A DNA stretch of 64,000 nucleotides from Rhodobacter sp. (GTDB taxonomy: Bacteria > Pseudomonadota > Alphaproteobacteria > Rhodobacterales > Rhodobacteraceae), in the NCBI GenBank assembly GCA_027490955.1, contig JAIXXB010000021.1:60859-124858 (forward strand), written 5' to 3'. Below are positions 28,006 to 36,232 of this stretch, piece by piece. Position 1 is the stretch's first letter, and every line of letters starts with the position of its first letter. The translations under genes and the position numbers were made by a program. The notes under the pieces were generated by a model that saw only the letters and a program-made list of their open reading frames with translations, was not told the DNA's origin and did no database searches.

Positions 28006-28638
28006 TTATGTGGCCAAAAAGGCCCGCTGCATCAGATCATAGGGGTGCGCCCAAGCCTTGCTTGCGGAAATGCGGGTCAACCATGTGTCGATATGCGGCC
28101 ATTCGGCGCGGTCAAACCCATAAGGTTCGGGATAGTAAAGATAGCCGCACAGCGACAGATCGGCGATGGTCATATCTGCGCCAGCAACCCAGTCGCGCGC
28201 GGCCAGATGATCGTTCAGCACCGAATAGGCGCCCTTCAACCTGCCTTGCAAAAAGGGGATAACCCCCGCGGGGCGTTTGTCTTCGGGCAGAAAGTTCATC
28301 AAAAACCGCGTGGTGCCAATTTGGGTGGAAAACTTATGATTGTCCCAAAACAGCCAGCGCAGCACTTCGCGCCGCTCTGCCGCCGATTTGCCGCCCAGCT
28401 TGCCCGTTTTGCTGGACAGGTAATCCAAAATCACGCCCGATTGCGTGAGTGTGGTATCACCATCAACCAAAACAGGCACTTCGCCCATTTCATTTATGGC
28501 CTTAAACGCGGGGCTGCGCGCCTCGCCTTTGAAGAAATCAACAAAAATCGGCTCCCATTCCAGCCCTAAATTGGTCAGCGCCAGCGCCACCTTATAGGCG
28601 TTGCCGCTTTCCCCAAAACAATACAGTTTCATCGTCAT
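28006..28638 (-). CDS. Glutathione S-transferase family protein
   Basis: 210-residue two-domain GST. The thioredoxin-like N-domain shows KLYCFGESGNAYKVALAL with a candidate catalytic Ser, the cis-Pro in GEVPVLVDGDTTLTQSGVIL, and the SNAIL-equivalent TQSGVI. The helical C-domain contains WVAGADMTIADLSLCGYLYY, the usual N-capping motif. It lies 10 nt before the thiolase gene in the fatty-acid operon. It could detoxify reactive acyl or aldehyde intermediates, which is inference. Confidence 0.88.
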   Translation of the reverse strand: MTMKLYCFGESGNAYKVALALTNLGLEWEPIFVDFFKGEARSPAFKAINEMGEVPVLVDGDTTLTQSGVILDYLSSKTGKLGGKSAAERREVLRWLFWDNHKFSTQIGTTRFLMNFLPEDKRPAGVIPFLQGRLKGAYSVLNDHLAARDWVAGADMTIADLSLCGYLYYPEPYGFDRAEWPHIDTWLTRISASKAWAHPYDLMQRAFLAT

Positions 28639-28655
28639 GTGCAGCCCTTTCTGGA

Positions 28656-28868
28656 CTATGTCTGCCGCGCCGCCAGTTCAGAATTGAACAGGCGCAGGCG
28701 CTGAGTCAGGTTATCTTTTTCGATGACCGAGCCGAAGTTTTCGAACAAAAAGGACAGCGCCTCGCCTTCGTTCAACCCTGCTTCGGCCGCGAATTTTTTT
28801 AAGGCGCGATAGCCGTCTTCGGTCATTGCGACTGGAAAATGCCGTGTCATGCGAAAGCGTTTGGGCAT
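28656..28868 (-). CDS. 70-residue conserved-looking small protein, function unknown
   Basis: A basic N-terminus (MPKRFRMTRHFPVAMTEDGY) leads into RALKKFAAEAGLNEGEALSF, LFENFGSVIEKDNLTQRLRLF and NSELAARQT. The strand-then-helices pattern recalls ribbon-helix-helix DNA-binding proteins but I cannot confirm it. It sits 1 nt after the acyl-CoA dehydrogenase stop and 17 nt before GST, so it is almost certainly expressed within the operon. An internal start at MTRHF (28850) is possible. Confidence 0.65.
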   Translation of the reverse strand: MPKRFRMTRHFPVAMTEDGYRALKKFAAEAGLNEGEALSFLFENFGSVIEKDNLTQRLRLFNSELAARQT

Positions 28869-28869
28869 G

Positions 28870-30645
28870 TCAGAATGCCCCCGCAGGCAGTGCCATCACA
28901 GGCTCTGCCCCTGTTTGGATGCGCGCCAAATGCAGCGCCGTAGCAGGCAGGCAGCGGGCCATGAAAAACTGCCCCGTGGTAATTTTGCCGTGCAAAAATG
29001 CCGCATCACCGCGCCCTGCGTCTAAGCTGGCATAGGCCGCACGGGCCATGCGCGCCCACATCAGCCCCAGCACGGCATGGCCCAGCAGATGCATAAAGTC
29101 ATTGGCCCCTGCCAGCGCGCTGTTGGGGTTTTTCGCGCCCTGTTCCATGAAATACATCGCCCCTGTCTGCACATCTTTTGATGCAGCCTTTAGCGGGCCA
29201 AGAAACGGAGCCATACGCGCGTCGCCTTCGTTTTCTTTCAGGAACGTCTTCACCATGTCGAACAGGGCCATGATCGGCTTGCCGCCATCGGCTGCCAATT
29301 TGCGCCCGACCAAATCCAGCGCTTGGATGCCATTCGCGCCTTCGTATATCTGGGCAATGCGCCCGTCGCGCACGAATTGGGCCACGCCGTTATCTTCGAT
29401 ATAGCCATGCCCGCCCCAGATTTGTTGGGCCTGCACGGCCATCTCGAACCCTTTGTCGGTTTGAAAGCCCTTGATCACGGGGGTCAGCAGGGAAATCAGC
29501 CCTTCGGCCTGCGCATCCCCGCTGCGCGCTGCGCGGTCAATCAGCATTGCGCCCCAAAAGGTCAGCGCCCGCGCGCCTTCGACGAATGATTTTTGTTCCA
29601 TCAAATTGCGGCGAATATCGGGATGCACGATCAAAGGGTCGGCAGGGCCGCTGGGGTTTTGCGCGCCCATCACATCGCGCCCTTGCAGGCGTTCGCGCGC
29701 ATAGGCAAGGCTTGCCTGATAGGCCGCCTGCGCTATGGCATACCCTTGCAGGCCCACGCCGATCCGCGCCTCGTTCATCATCGTGAACATCGCGCGCATG
29801 CCTTTGTGCAAGTCGCCCAAAAGATACCCTGTCGCCCCATCGTAATTCATCACGCAGGTGGCGTTGGCGTGAATACCCATTTTCCGTTCGATCTTACCCA
29901 CAGACACACCATTGCGCGCGCCCAAACTGCCATCGCTGTTGACCAAAAACTTTGGCACGATGAACAGCGAAATGCCCTTTGTCCCCTCGCCCCCGCCCGG
30001 CGCTTTGGCCAGCACCAGATGGATGATGTTTTCGGCCAAATCATGCTCGCCCGCCGAGATGAATATCTTTGTTCCCGTGATACGATAGCTGCCATCCGCC
30101 TGCGGCAGAGCGCGGGTGCGCATCTGCCCCAAATCTGTGCCGCAATGCGCCTCGGTCAGGTTCATCGTGCCTGTCCATGCGCACGACACCATTTTGGGCA
30201 GATAGGTTGCCTTTTGCGCAGCGGTTCCATGGGCATGAATGGCGCTATATGCGCCATGTGTCAGGCCCTGATACATGTTCAGTGCCATATTGGCGGAAAT
30301 GAACATCTCGCCCACTGCTGTGCCGATCAGATAGGGCAGGCCTTGGCCGCCATAATCGGGATCGCAATCCAGCGACGTCCAGCCGCCTTGTTTCACTGCC
30401 TCGAACGCGGCTTTGAACCCTGCGGGCGTGCGCACCACGCCGTTTTCAAGATGGCATCCTTCGCGGTCACCGCTGGCGTTCAGCGGGGCCAGAACATCGC
30501 GCGCGACTTTGCCCGCCTCTTCCAGCACGGCGGCGGTAAAACTTTCGTCCAAATCGCCATATCCTGCGATATCTTGATTGGCCACGCCCAGCACGTCATG
30601 CAGCACAAACTGCATATCTTGAATGGCGGCGTGATAGAGGGGCAT
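28870..30645 (-). CDS. Acyl-CoA dehydrogenase, long (DmdC-like) type
   Basis: 591-residue FAD acyl-CoA dehydrogenase with extra N- and C-terminal segments, the architecture of the AcdA/DmdC group rather than the ~380-residue short enzymes. Seen: [20 protein letters not shown] at the start, the FAD/substrate motif [40 protein letters not shown], and [20 protein letters not shown] near the C-domain catalytic region, ending in the [18 protein letters not shown] block. It should introduce the 2,3 double bond that the FadB-like protein hydrates. Starts 1 nt after merR. Confidence 0.92.
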   Translation of the reverse strand: MPLYHAAIQDMQFVLHDVLGVANQDIAGYGDLDESFTAAVLEEAGKVARDVLAPLNASGDREGCHLENGVVRTPAGFKAAFEAVKQGGWTSLDCDPDYGGQGLPYLIGTAVGEMFISANMALNMYQGLTHGAYSAIHAHGTAAQKATYLPKMVSCAWTGTMNLTEAHCGTDLGQMRTRALPQADGSYRITGTKIFISAGEHDLAENIIHLVLAKAPGGGEGTKGISLFIVPKFLVNSDGSLGARNGVSVGKIERKMGIHANATCVMNYDGATGYLLGDLHKGMRAMFTMMNEARIGVGLQGYAIAQAAYQASLAYARERLQGRDVMGAQNPSGPADPLIVHPDIRRNLMEQKSFVEGARALTFWGAMLIDRAARSGDAQAEGLISLLTPVIKGFQTDKGFEMAVQAQQIWGGHGYIEDNGVAQFVRDGRIAQIYEGANGIQALDLVGRKLAADGGKPIMALFDMVKTFLKENEGDARMAPFLGPLKAASKDVQTGAMYFMEQGAKNPNSALAGANDFMHLLGHAVLGLMWARMARAAYASLDAGRGDAAFLHGKITTGQFFMARCLPATALHLARIQTGAEPVMALPAGAF

Positions 30646-30646
30646 G

Positions 30647-31039
30647 TTACACCTTTCCTGCGCGCAATTTGGCCAGCGTTTCGTCGCCCTGCGCGATTTC
30701 AATTTGCAAATCGGCAATCGCCACAGTCAATTCATCGCGCTGGGCCGTCATTTGCACCAGACGATCGCGGGCAATGTCCAGCGTGCGCGCCAGTTGTGCC
30801 TCGTTGCTGCCCGCATGGTCATACATGGCCAGCAGTTGGCGGATATCTTCCAACGAAAAGCCGAATCGCTTGCCCCGCAAAATCAGGGTCAAACGGGCGC
30901 GGTCGCGGGCCGAATACAGGCGCTGCGTGCCGTTGCGCGCGGGGGCAAGCAGTTCTTTATCTTCGTAAAACCGAAGGGCGCGGGGGGTGACATTGAACTG
31001 TTGGCACATTTGACTGATGGTGAGAGTCGCATCTGACAT
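30647..31039 (-). CDS. MerR-family transcriptional regulator of the acyl-CoA operon
   Basis: 130-residue regulator. The winged helix-turn-helix covers [20 protein letters not shown], followed by [20 protein letters not shown] and the [14 protein letters not shown] helix, then a long coiled coil to the end. No metal-binding cysteines are present, as in the LiuR-type MerR proteins that sense acyl-CoA or related metabolites. It heads the seven-gene operon and probably controls it, and itself, through the palindromic site at 31087-31110. Confidence 0.92.
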   Translation of the reverse strand: MSDATLTISQMCQQFNVTPRALRFYEDKELLAPARNGTQRLYSARDRARLTLILRGKRFGFSLEDIRQLLAMYDHAGSNEAQLARTLDIARDRLVQMTAQRDELTVAIADLQIEIAQGDETLAKLRAGKV

Positions 31040-31086
31040 CGTTTATCCCAAGTTTAGTCTGTTCAGCGGGATCATACAGCATAACC

Positions 31087-31110
31087 TTACGTTAACGTTA
31101 AGCTAACGTT
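31087..31110 (-). promoter_or_regulatory. Predicted MerR operator
   Basis: Two overlapping dyads lie 48-71 bp upstream of the merR ATG: the perfect palindrome ACGTTAACGT (31089-31098) and AACGTTA-N3-TAACGTT (31094-31110). Such (T)TACGTTAACGTAA-like words are what I recall for LiuR-type MerR regulators of acyl-CoA catabolism in proteobacteria. Binding by the adjacent gene product is inferred from position. Confidence 0.6.
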
Positions 31111-31192
31111 GCGTCACATGGCCAATCGGCCATAACTTGCCTATTTTGCCACAGGCCCCTGCCGCCCGCGCGGGGCAGGTTTGGCCCAGCGG

Positions 31193-31744
31193 TCAGGCGT
31201 GGCCTGCCGCACCTGACAGCGCCACGGGATCCACCCCCGAATGGCGCAGCGCCGCTGCCCATTTTGCCCCAGAATCATGGGCAAAGACAATCTCGGGCAG
31301 GCCATCTAGCGTCAGCCACGCGTTATCGGCAATCTCGCCTTCCAATTGGCGCGGGCCCCAGCCTGCATAGCCCAAGGCCAGCAGGGCAGGGCGCGGCCCC
31401 GTCCCATCTGCCAGCGCCTCTAGCACGTCTAAGGTCGCGCTCATCTGAAAGCCGCCTGCAATATCCAAAACCGCCGCTTCGCTGTGATACCCATCGCGGT
31501 GTAGGATAAAGCCGCGCCCAGGTTCGACAGGCCCGCCATAATGCACATCAATCTTGGCAGGGTCTGGCGCAAGGATGCCCAGCTTGTCCAAAAGGGCGGG
31601 AAAGGTGACATCGCTCATCGGGCGGTTGACGATAATGCCCATCGCCCCATCGGTGGAATGGGAACACAGCAGAATCAAACTGCGGGTAAAACGCGGGTCT
31701 TGCATGCCCGGCATGGCGGCCAATAATTTGCCAGTTAAATCCAT
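31193..31744 (-). CDS. YqgE/AlgH family protein (UPF0301)
   Basis: 183-residue protein of the AlgH/YqgE family. Diagnostic segments: LTGKLLAAMPGMQDPRFTRS, CSHSTDGAMGIIVNRPM, YGGPVEPGRGFILH and ALGYAGWGPRQLEGEIADNA. Length is typical. The biochemical function is not established; it is implicated in alginate regulation in Pseudomonas. GAAAGG precedes the ATG. Divergent from the DsbD-N gene. Confidence 0.93.
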   Translation of the reverse strand: MDLTGKLLAAMPGMQDPRFTRSLILLCSHSTDGAMGIIVNRPMSDVTFPALLDKLGILAPDPAKIDVHYGGPVEPGRGFILHRDGYHSEAAVLDIAGGFQMSATLDVLEALADGTGPRPALLALGYAGWGPRQLEGEIADNAWLTLDGLPEIVFAHDSGAKWAAALRHSGVDPVALSGAAGHA

Positions 31745-31900
31745 CGCCGACCTTTCTTCAACGTTCTATCTGCATAACATGGCATCTTTGCGCGCAATCT
31801 CAAGCCGCAAGCGCAGGCGTGGTGAAGCGATCACGCCTGACAGGCGCGCGCGCACTGAAAGGTGATTTGCCGCGGCGCGCCTTTGGGGTAAAAGCGCGGT

Positions 31901-32704
31901 ATGAAACGCAGTCTTCTCATCGCCCTTTTCGCCCTCTCTCCTCTGGCAGCGCAGGCCCAAATCGAAGGTCTGGTCAGCGCCGAAATCGTGCAAGGGGGGC
32001 GCGATGCCAATGGCAAACCTTTGGCCGCCATTGTGCTGACCTTGCAAGACGGCTGGAAAACCTATTGGCGCAGCCCCGGTGAGGGTGGCGGCATTCCACC
32101 CGAGATTGACTGGACAGGTTCGCAAAACCTTGCAGGGGCCGAGATGATCTGGCCCGCGCCGATTGTTTGGGGCGATGTGGGCATGACCAATATCGGCTAT
32201 CAAGATAAGATGACCCTGCCGCTGGCACTGTCGCCCATTGACCCTGCGCAGCCTTTGGCCGTGCAGGCCAGCATCAGCTTTGGCATATGCAAAGATATCT
32301 GCATTCCCGCCTATGCCACCTTATCGGCGGATGTGTCTGGCAATTTGCCCGCTGCTGTCGTGATCACGCAGGCCATGGCCGATGTGCCGCAATCGGCCAT
32401 GGCGCTGGGCGCTGGCGATTTGTCTTGCGCGGCGGTGCCGATCAAGGATGGCATCCGCGTGACCGCGCATTTTTCCATGCCGCCACTGGCGGAAAATGCA
32501 GCCGAAACTGTGGTGTTTGAACATCGCGACCGCAGCATTTGGGCATCGGGCGCGCAGGTGGCGCGGCAGGGCAATCATGTCACCGCTGTGGCCGATCTGG
32601 TGCCACCCAATGCAAAGCCCTTTGATCTGGACGGCGGTGATCTGCGGCTGACGATTCTGGCCGCTGGCCGCGCCGCCGAAATGGTCGGCTGCCCGCTAAA
32701 CTAA
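31901..32704 (+). CDS. DsbD N-terminal (DsbDN)-domain periplasmic protein
   Basis: 267 residues with signal peptide MKRSLLIALFALSPLAAQAQ. The mature protein resembles the thiol:disulfide-interchange alpha domain (DsbDN/DUF5 type): VLTLQDGWKTYWRSPGEGGG, IDWTGSQNLAGAEMIWPAP and the redox-like SFGICKDICIPAYATL with a CxxxC pair. There is no membrane domain or thioredoxin domain, so it is only the periplasmic module. It may accept or relay electrons in the envelope; this is inference. No close Shine-Dalgarno is seen. Confidence 0.8.
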   Translation: MKRSLLIALFALSPLAAQAQIEGLVSAEIVQGGRDANGKPLAAIVLTLQDGWKTYWRSPGEGGGIPPEIDWTGSQNLAGAEMIWPAPIVWGDVGMTNIGYQDKMTLPLALSPIDPAQPLAVQASISFGICKDICIPAYATLSADVSGNLPAAVVITQAMADVPQSAMALGAGDLSCAAVPIKDGIRVTAHFSMPPLAENAAETVVFEHRDRSIWASGAQVARQGNHVTAVADLVPPNAKPFDLDGGDLRLTILAAGRAAEMVGCPLN

Positions 32705-32745
32705 CCCCCGCCGACCCCCGCCGATCCACGCAGAACCACGCAGAA
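32704..32745. repeat. Two adjacent 10-bp tandem duplications
   Basis: ACCCCCGCCG occurs twice head to tail (32704-32713, 32714-32723), then CCACGCAGAA twice (32726-32735, 32736-32745). They fill the convergent gap between the DsbDN gene and the UDG-like gene. Copy number two each; probably slippage products. Confidence 0.8.
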
Positions 32746-32770
32746 CCAGCTGGCCCAGCAAAACCGCAGC

Positions 32771-33595
32771 CTAGCCGCGCAGCATCGCCTTAAGCGCCAG
32801 CGCATCGGCCCAAGTATCGCGTTTGGCGCTGGGGTTTTGCAGCAAAACGTGCGGGGGCCACATCACCAAGGCACGCAGGCCCGCAATGCTGGCCCAACTG
32901 CCCCGCGCCCGTGTCAGGCTGGTCTCGCCCAGCAGCATTTCCAGCGCGATATGGCCCATAATCACCACTGCTTTGGGCGCGGCAAGTTCGATACGTCGCA
33001 GGGCGAAAGGGCGCATCATGGCCAAGGCCTCGGCCTTTTGCGCATCGCCCCCGCGCAGGGGCCAAGGCAGGGCAGGGGCAAGTTGCAGCGCGCCCGCAGG
33101 GCTGGGCGCATCCAGCGCTAAGCCAATGGCAGAAAAGATTTTTTCAAACAAGACACTGTCATCACCCATCAGGGCGCGGCCTGCCCGTTCACCCTCGGTG
33201 CTGGGCGGATCGCAGATGACAAGAACATCGGCCTGCGCATGGCCTATCGCCGCCACAGCCCCGCGCGCGCCCTTGCGCAGATCGCATAATTCAAAGGCGG
33301 CGGCGGCGCTGTCCAGCGCCTCGCGGCTTTGGCAGGCGGCGGCGGTTTGGCTGGCGGCCAGTATCGCCTCGGCCCCGCCAGATTTTGCCGCAGCAGGCGC
33401 AGTTCTTGGCGCGGCAGGGGCGACAGCGGCCACAGCCACGCTGGCCGCGCGCTGCAGATATTCGGCCTTTTCGGGCAGGTCATAGGCGCTGACAGGGGCC
33501 TCACAAATGGCCTCATCCGCGCCCAAATCCACCTGCCACGCAAGGGCGGCCAATGCGGCGTGATAGTCTGCTTCGATGTCGGCCCTGATTCCCAT
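32771..33595 (-). CDS. Divergent family-4 uracil-DNA glycosylase homologue
   Basis: 274 residues. An N-terminal helix typical of alphaproteobacterial family-4 UDGs (YHAALAALAWQVDLGADEAI) is followed by an Ala/Pro linker and a UDG superfamily core. The canonical motif A (GEAPGxxED) reads CDPPSTEGERAG, the following FVGxxG reads LMGDDS, and motif B (HPxxLLR) reads PPHVLLQ. Residues that activate water and bind uracil are therefore mostly changed, although the fold (VVIMGHIALEMLLGE, PSAKRDTWADALAL) is intact. Glycosylase activity is doubtful; substrate or role may have shifted. Start ATG 33595. Confidence 0.7.
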   Translation of the reverse strand: MGIRADIEADYHAALAALAWQVDLGADEAICEAPVSAYDLPEKAEYLQRAASVAVAAVAPAAPRTAPAAAKSGGAEAILAASQTAAACQSREALDSAAAAFELCDLRKGARGAVAAIGHAQADVLVICDPPSTEGERAGRALMGDDSVLFEKIFSAIGLALDAPSPAGALQLAPALPWPLRGGDAQKAEALAMMRPFALRRIELAAPKAVVIMGHIALEMLLGETSLTRARGSWASIAGLRALVMWPPHVLLQNPSAKRDTWADALALKAMLRG

Positions 33596-33725
33596 GGGCG
33601 CAGATTAGGCCCTGCGCGCGCGCGCCACAACCGCCCCGATCCCGCCGCGCCCTGACAGCACCAATAACCGCCCTTGCCCCAAACCCAATCCCTTTCTATA
33701 AGCGCAGAAAATGATGGAGCAGACC

Positions 33726-34700
33726 ATGAGCTTTCGCGCCCGCCATCTGCTGGGGATCGAGCATCTAAGCCCCCAAGATATCACAACAATTTTGGATTTG
33801 GCCGACACATATGTTGACCTGAACCGCCGCACAGTCAAGCAATCAGACGCGCTGGCGGGCCTGACGCAGATCAACCTGTTTTTCGAAAACTCGACCCGCA
33901 CGCAGGCCAGTTTCGAGCTGGCGGGCAAGCGTCTTGGCGCGGATGTGATGAATATGGCGGTGGGGGCAAGCAGCGTCAAAAAGGGCGAGACGCTGATTGA
34001 TACGGCGCGGGCGCTGAACGCCATGCATCCCGATTTGCTGGTGGTGCGTCACCCTTCATCGGGGGCAGTCAACCTGCTGGCGGATAAGGTCAATTGCGCC
34101 GTGCTGAACGCGGGCGATGGGCGGCACGAACACCCTACGCAGGCCCTGCTGGACGCGCTGACGATACGGCGCGCCAAGGGGCGGATTCAGCGCCTGACAG
34201 TGGCGATTTGCGGCGATATCGCGCATTCGCGCGTGGCGCGTAGCAATTTGATTTTGCTAAATAAAATGGAAAACCGCATTCGCCTGATTGCCCCGCCCAC
34301 ATTGATGCCCGCAGGGGTGGGTGATTTTGGCTGCGAGCTGTTTGACGACCTGCGCGCAGGGCTGGAAGGCGCCGATGTGGTGATGATGCTGCGCCTTCAA
34401 AAAGAGCGGATGGACGGCGGGTTTATCCCATCGGAACGCGAGTATTACCACCGCTTTGGGCTGGATGCGGAAAAGCTATCCCACGCCAAACCTGATGCCA
34501 TTGTCATGCACCCCGGCCCGATGAATAGGGGGGTCGAGATTGACGGCGATTTGGCCGATGACATCAACCGATCCGTCATTCAAGAACAGGTGGAAATGGG
34601 GGTCGCGGTGCGGATGGCCTGCATGGATCTGCTGGCCCGCAACCTGCGCGCCGAGCGCGGGGCCAAGGCGCTGGCGGCGGCGGGCGGGGTGATGGTGTGA
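33726..34700 (+). CDS. pyrB: Aspartate carbamoyltransferase catalytic subunit
   Basis: 324-residue enzyme of pyrimidine synthesis joining carbamoyl phosphate and aspartate. The carbamoyl-phosphate loop [20 protein letters not shown] begins near residue 50; [44 protein letters not shown] and [11 protein letters not shown] are all intact. Start ATG 33726 has GGAG about 7 nt upstream and is preferred over ATGs at 33711/33714. No pyrI follows. It leads a cluster with a microprotein gene and the dihydroorotase-like gene. Confidence 0.97.
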   Translation: MSFRARHLLGIEHLSPQDITTILDLADTYVDLNRRTVKQSDALAGLTQINLFFENSTRTQASFELAGKRLGADVMNMAVGASSVKKGETLIDTARALNAMHPDLLVVRHPSSGAVNLLADKVNCAVLNAGDGRHEHPTQALLDALTIRRAKGRIQRLTVAICGDIAHSRVARSNLILLNKMENRIRLIAPPTLMPAGVGDFGCELFDDLRAGLEGADVVMMLRLQKERMDGGFIPSEREYYHRFGLDAEKLSHAKPDAIVMHPGPMNRGVEIDGDLADDINRSVIQEQVEMGVAVRMACMDLLARNLRAERGAKALAAAGGVMV

Positions 34701-34724
34701 GGGCCGATTTCGCCGCCAAAACCG

Positions 34725-34768
34725 CGTATGTTTGGCGTATGGCATCCGTATGGCATGCGTATGGCATC
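34725..34768. repeat. 11-bp tandem repeat, three perfect-phase copies plus one degenerate
   Basis: CGTATGGCATC (34736-34746), CGTATGGCATG (34747-34757) and CGTATGGCATC (34758-34768) lie head to tail. CGTATGTTTGG (34725-34735) is a degenerate fourth unit in register. The array sits 25 nt after the pyrB stop and before the 39-aa gene. An 11-bp period is close to one helical turn. Confidence 0.9.
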
Positions 34769-34842
34769 CGTCCCGACACGTACGGAGGCAGGCAGCGGGC
34801 GGCCCCGCCCCGTGCGGCAACAAAATCCAAAGAGGCACATCC

Positions 34843-34962
34843 ATGACCCCCGACCCAAACCGCAAACCCACCAAATCCGAGGCGCGCGCGGGCGGCATGG
34901 TGGCGATGGCCGTTCTGATCTTTCTTGTCTTGTTTACCATTGCCTTTGTCTGGATCGCCTGA
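34843..34962 (+). CDS. 39-residue single-pass membrane microprotein
   Basis: A charged N-terminus (MTPDPNRKPTKSEARAGG) is followed by one hydrophobic segment running to the C-terminus (MVAMAVLIFLVLFTIAFVWI). AGAGG lies 7 nt before the ATG and the stop is 1 nt before the pyrC-like ATG, so position argues for a real coupled gene. Topology by the positive-inside rule would put the N-terminus in the cytoplasm. I know no named family for it. Confidence 0.65.
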   Translation: MTPDPNRKPTKSEARAGGMVAMAVLIFLVLFTIAFVWIA

Positions 34963-34963
34963 C

Positions 34964-36229
34964 ATGACCCTGCATTTCACCAACGCGCGGCTGATTAACC
35001 CCGAAGCGGGGACGGATGATCTGGGCAGCCTGACTGTGCAAGGCGACTGCATCACCGCCCTAAACTCCCCCGCGCCCGAAGGGGCCACCATCATCGACTG
35101 CGGGGGGGATTGCCTTGCCCCTGGTATCGTCGATTGGGGCGTGAAAATCGGCGAGCCGGGGGAGAGGCATAAGGAATCCTTCCGATCCGCTGGCCTTGCC
35201 GCGGCGGCGGGCGGGGTGACGACGATGATCGTGCGGCCTGATACCGCGCCCGCAATTGACACGCCCGAAGCGCTGGAGTTCGTGACCCGCCGCGCCGATG
35301 AATCTGTGGTGCGTATTCGCCATATGGCGGCGTTGACCAAGGCGCGCGCGGGGCATGAGATGACGGAAATCGGGTTCCTTTTGGATGCAGGGGCAGTGGC
35401 CTTTACCGATGTGTTCCATGTCAGCAATGACACCAAGGCGCTGTCGCGCGCCCTGACCTATGCCCGCGCCATGGGGGCGCTGGTGGTGGGCCATCCGCAA
35501 GAGGCGGGCCTGTCACAGGGGGCTTCGGCCACATCGGGCAAGTTTGCCTCCCTGCGCGGGATACCTGCGGTGTCCAGCATGGCCGAACGCATGGGGCTTG
35601 ACCGCGATATTGGGTTGGTCGAGATGACGGGGGCAAAGTACCACGCCGACCAAATCACCACCGCCCGCGCCCTGCCTGCGCTGGCGCGGGCCAAGAAGAA
35701 CGGGCTTGATATCACGGCGGGGGTGTCTATCCACCATCTGACGCTGAACGAAATTGACGTGGGCGATTATCGCACGTTCTTTAAATTCACCCCGCCCTTG
35801 CGCAGCGAGGAAGACCGCTTGGCGGTGGTGGCGGCGCTGGCGGACGGGCTGATTGATGTGGTGGGGTCTTTCCACACGCCTGCCGATGAAGAATCCAAAC
35901 GCCTGCCGTTTGAAGATGCCGCCGCTGGGGCGGTGGGGCTGCAAACACTGCTGCCAGCCGCGCTGCGATTGTATCATGCGGGGGCGATTGGCCTGCCTGC
36001 GCTGTGGCGCGCGCTGGCGCTGAACCCTGCCAATAGATTGGGCCTGCCACAAGGCCGCCTGTCCCTTGCTGCCCCTGCCGATTTGGTGCGGTTTGATCCC
36101 AACGCGCCGTATATCCTTGACCGCGCCACGCTGCGCAGCAAATCCAAAAACACCCCCTTTGACGGCTGCCGAATGGAGGGTAAGGTGAAGGCCACCTATG
36201 TCGCGGGCGCGCCCGTATTTGAGGGCTAG
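34964..36229 (+). CDS. Dihydroorotase-like protein lacking metal ligands
   Basis: 421-residue amidohydrolase-superfamily protein next to pyrB. The backbone clearly matches type I dihydroorotase (GEPGERHKESFRSAGLAAAA, GGVTTMIV, FKFTPPLRSEEDRLAVVAAL, LNPANRLGLPQGRLS). The metal-binding HxH after PGIVD is WGVK near residues 56-59, and the DHAPH motif is SFHTPA. It is therefore probably a non-catalytic partner that supports PyrB, as with the pseudo-dihydroorotases bound to some bacterial ATCases. An active pyrC should exist elsewhere. Many annotations would call it pyrC. Confidence 0.8.
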   Translation: MTLHFTNARLINPEAGTDDLGSLTVQGDCITALNSPAPEGATIIDCGGDCLAPGIVDWGVKIGEPGERHKESFRSAGLAAAAGGVTTMIVRPDTAPAIDTPEALEFVTRRADESVVRIRHMAALTKARAGHEMTEIGFLLDAGAVAFTDVFHVSNDTKALSRALTYARAMGALVVGHPQEAGLSQGASATSGKFASLRGIPAVSSMAERMGLDRDIGLVEMTGAKYHADQITTARALPALARAKKNGLDITAGVSIHHLTLNEIDVGDYRTFFKFTPPLRSEEDRLAVVAALADGLIDVVGSFHTPADEESKRLPFEDAAAGAVGLQTLLPAALRLYHAGAIGLPALWRALALNPANRLGLPQGRLSLAAPADLVRFDPNAPYILDRATLRSKSKNTPFDGCRMEGKVKATYVAGAPVFEG

Positions 36230-36232
36230 CAT

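Noticed and set aside
29593-30990. 465-codon plus-strand open frame
   Set aside because: Antisense to the acyl-CoA dehydrogenase and merR genes; no domain.
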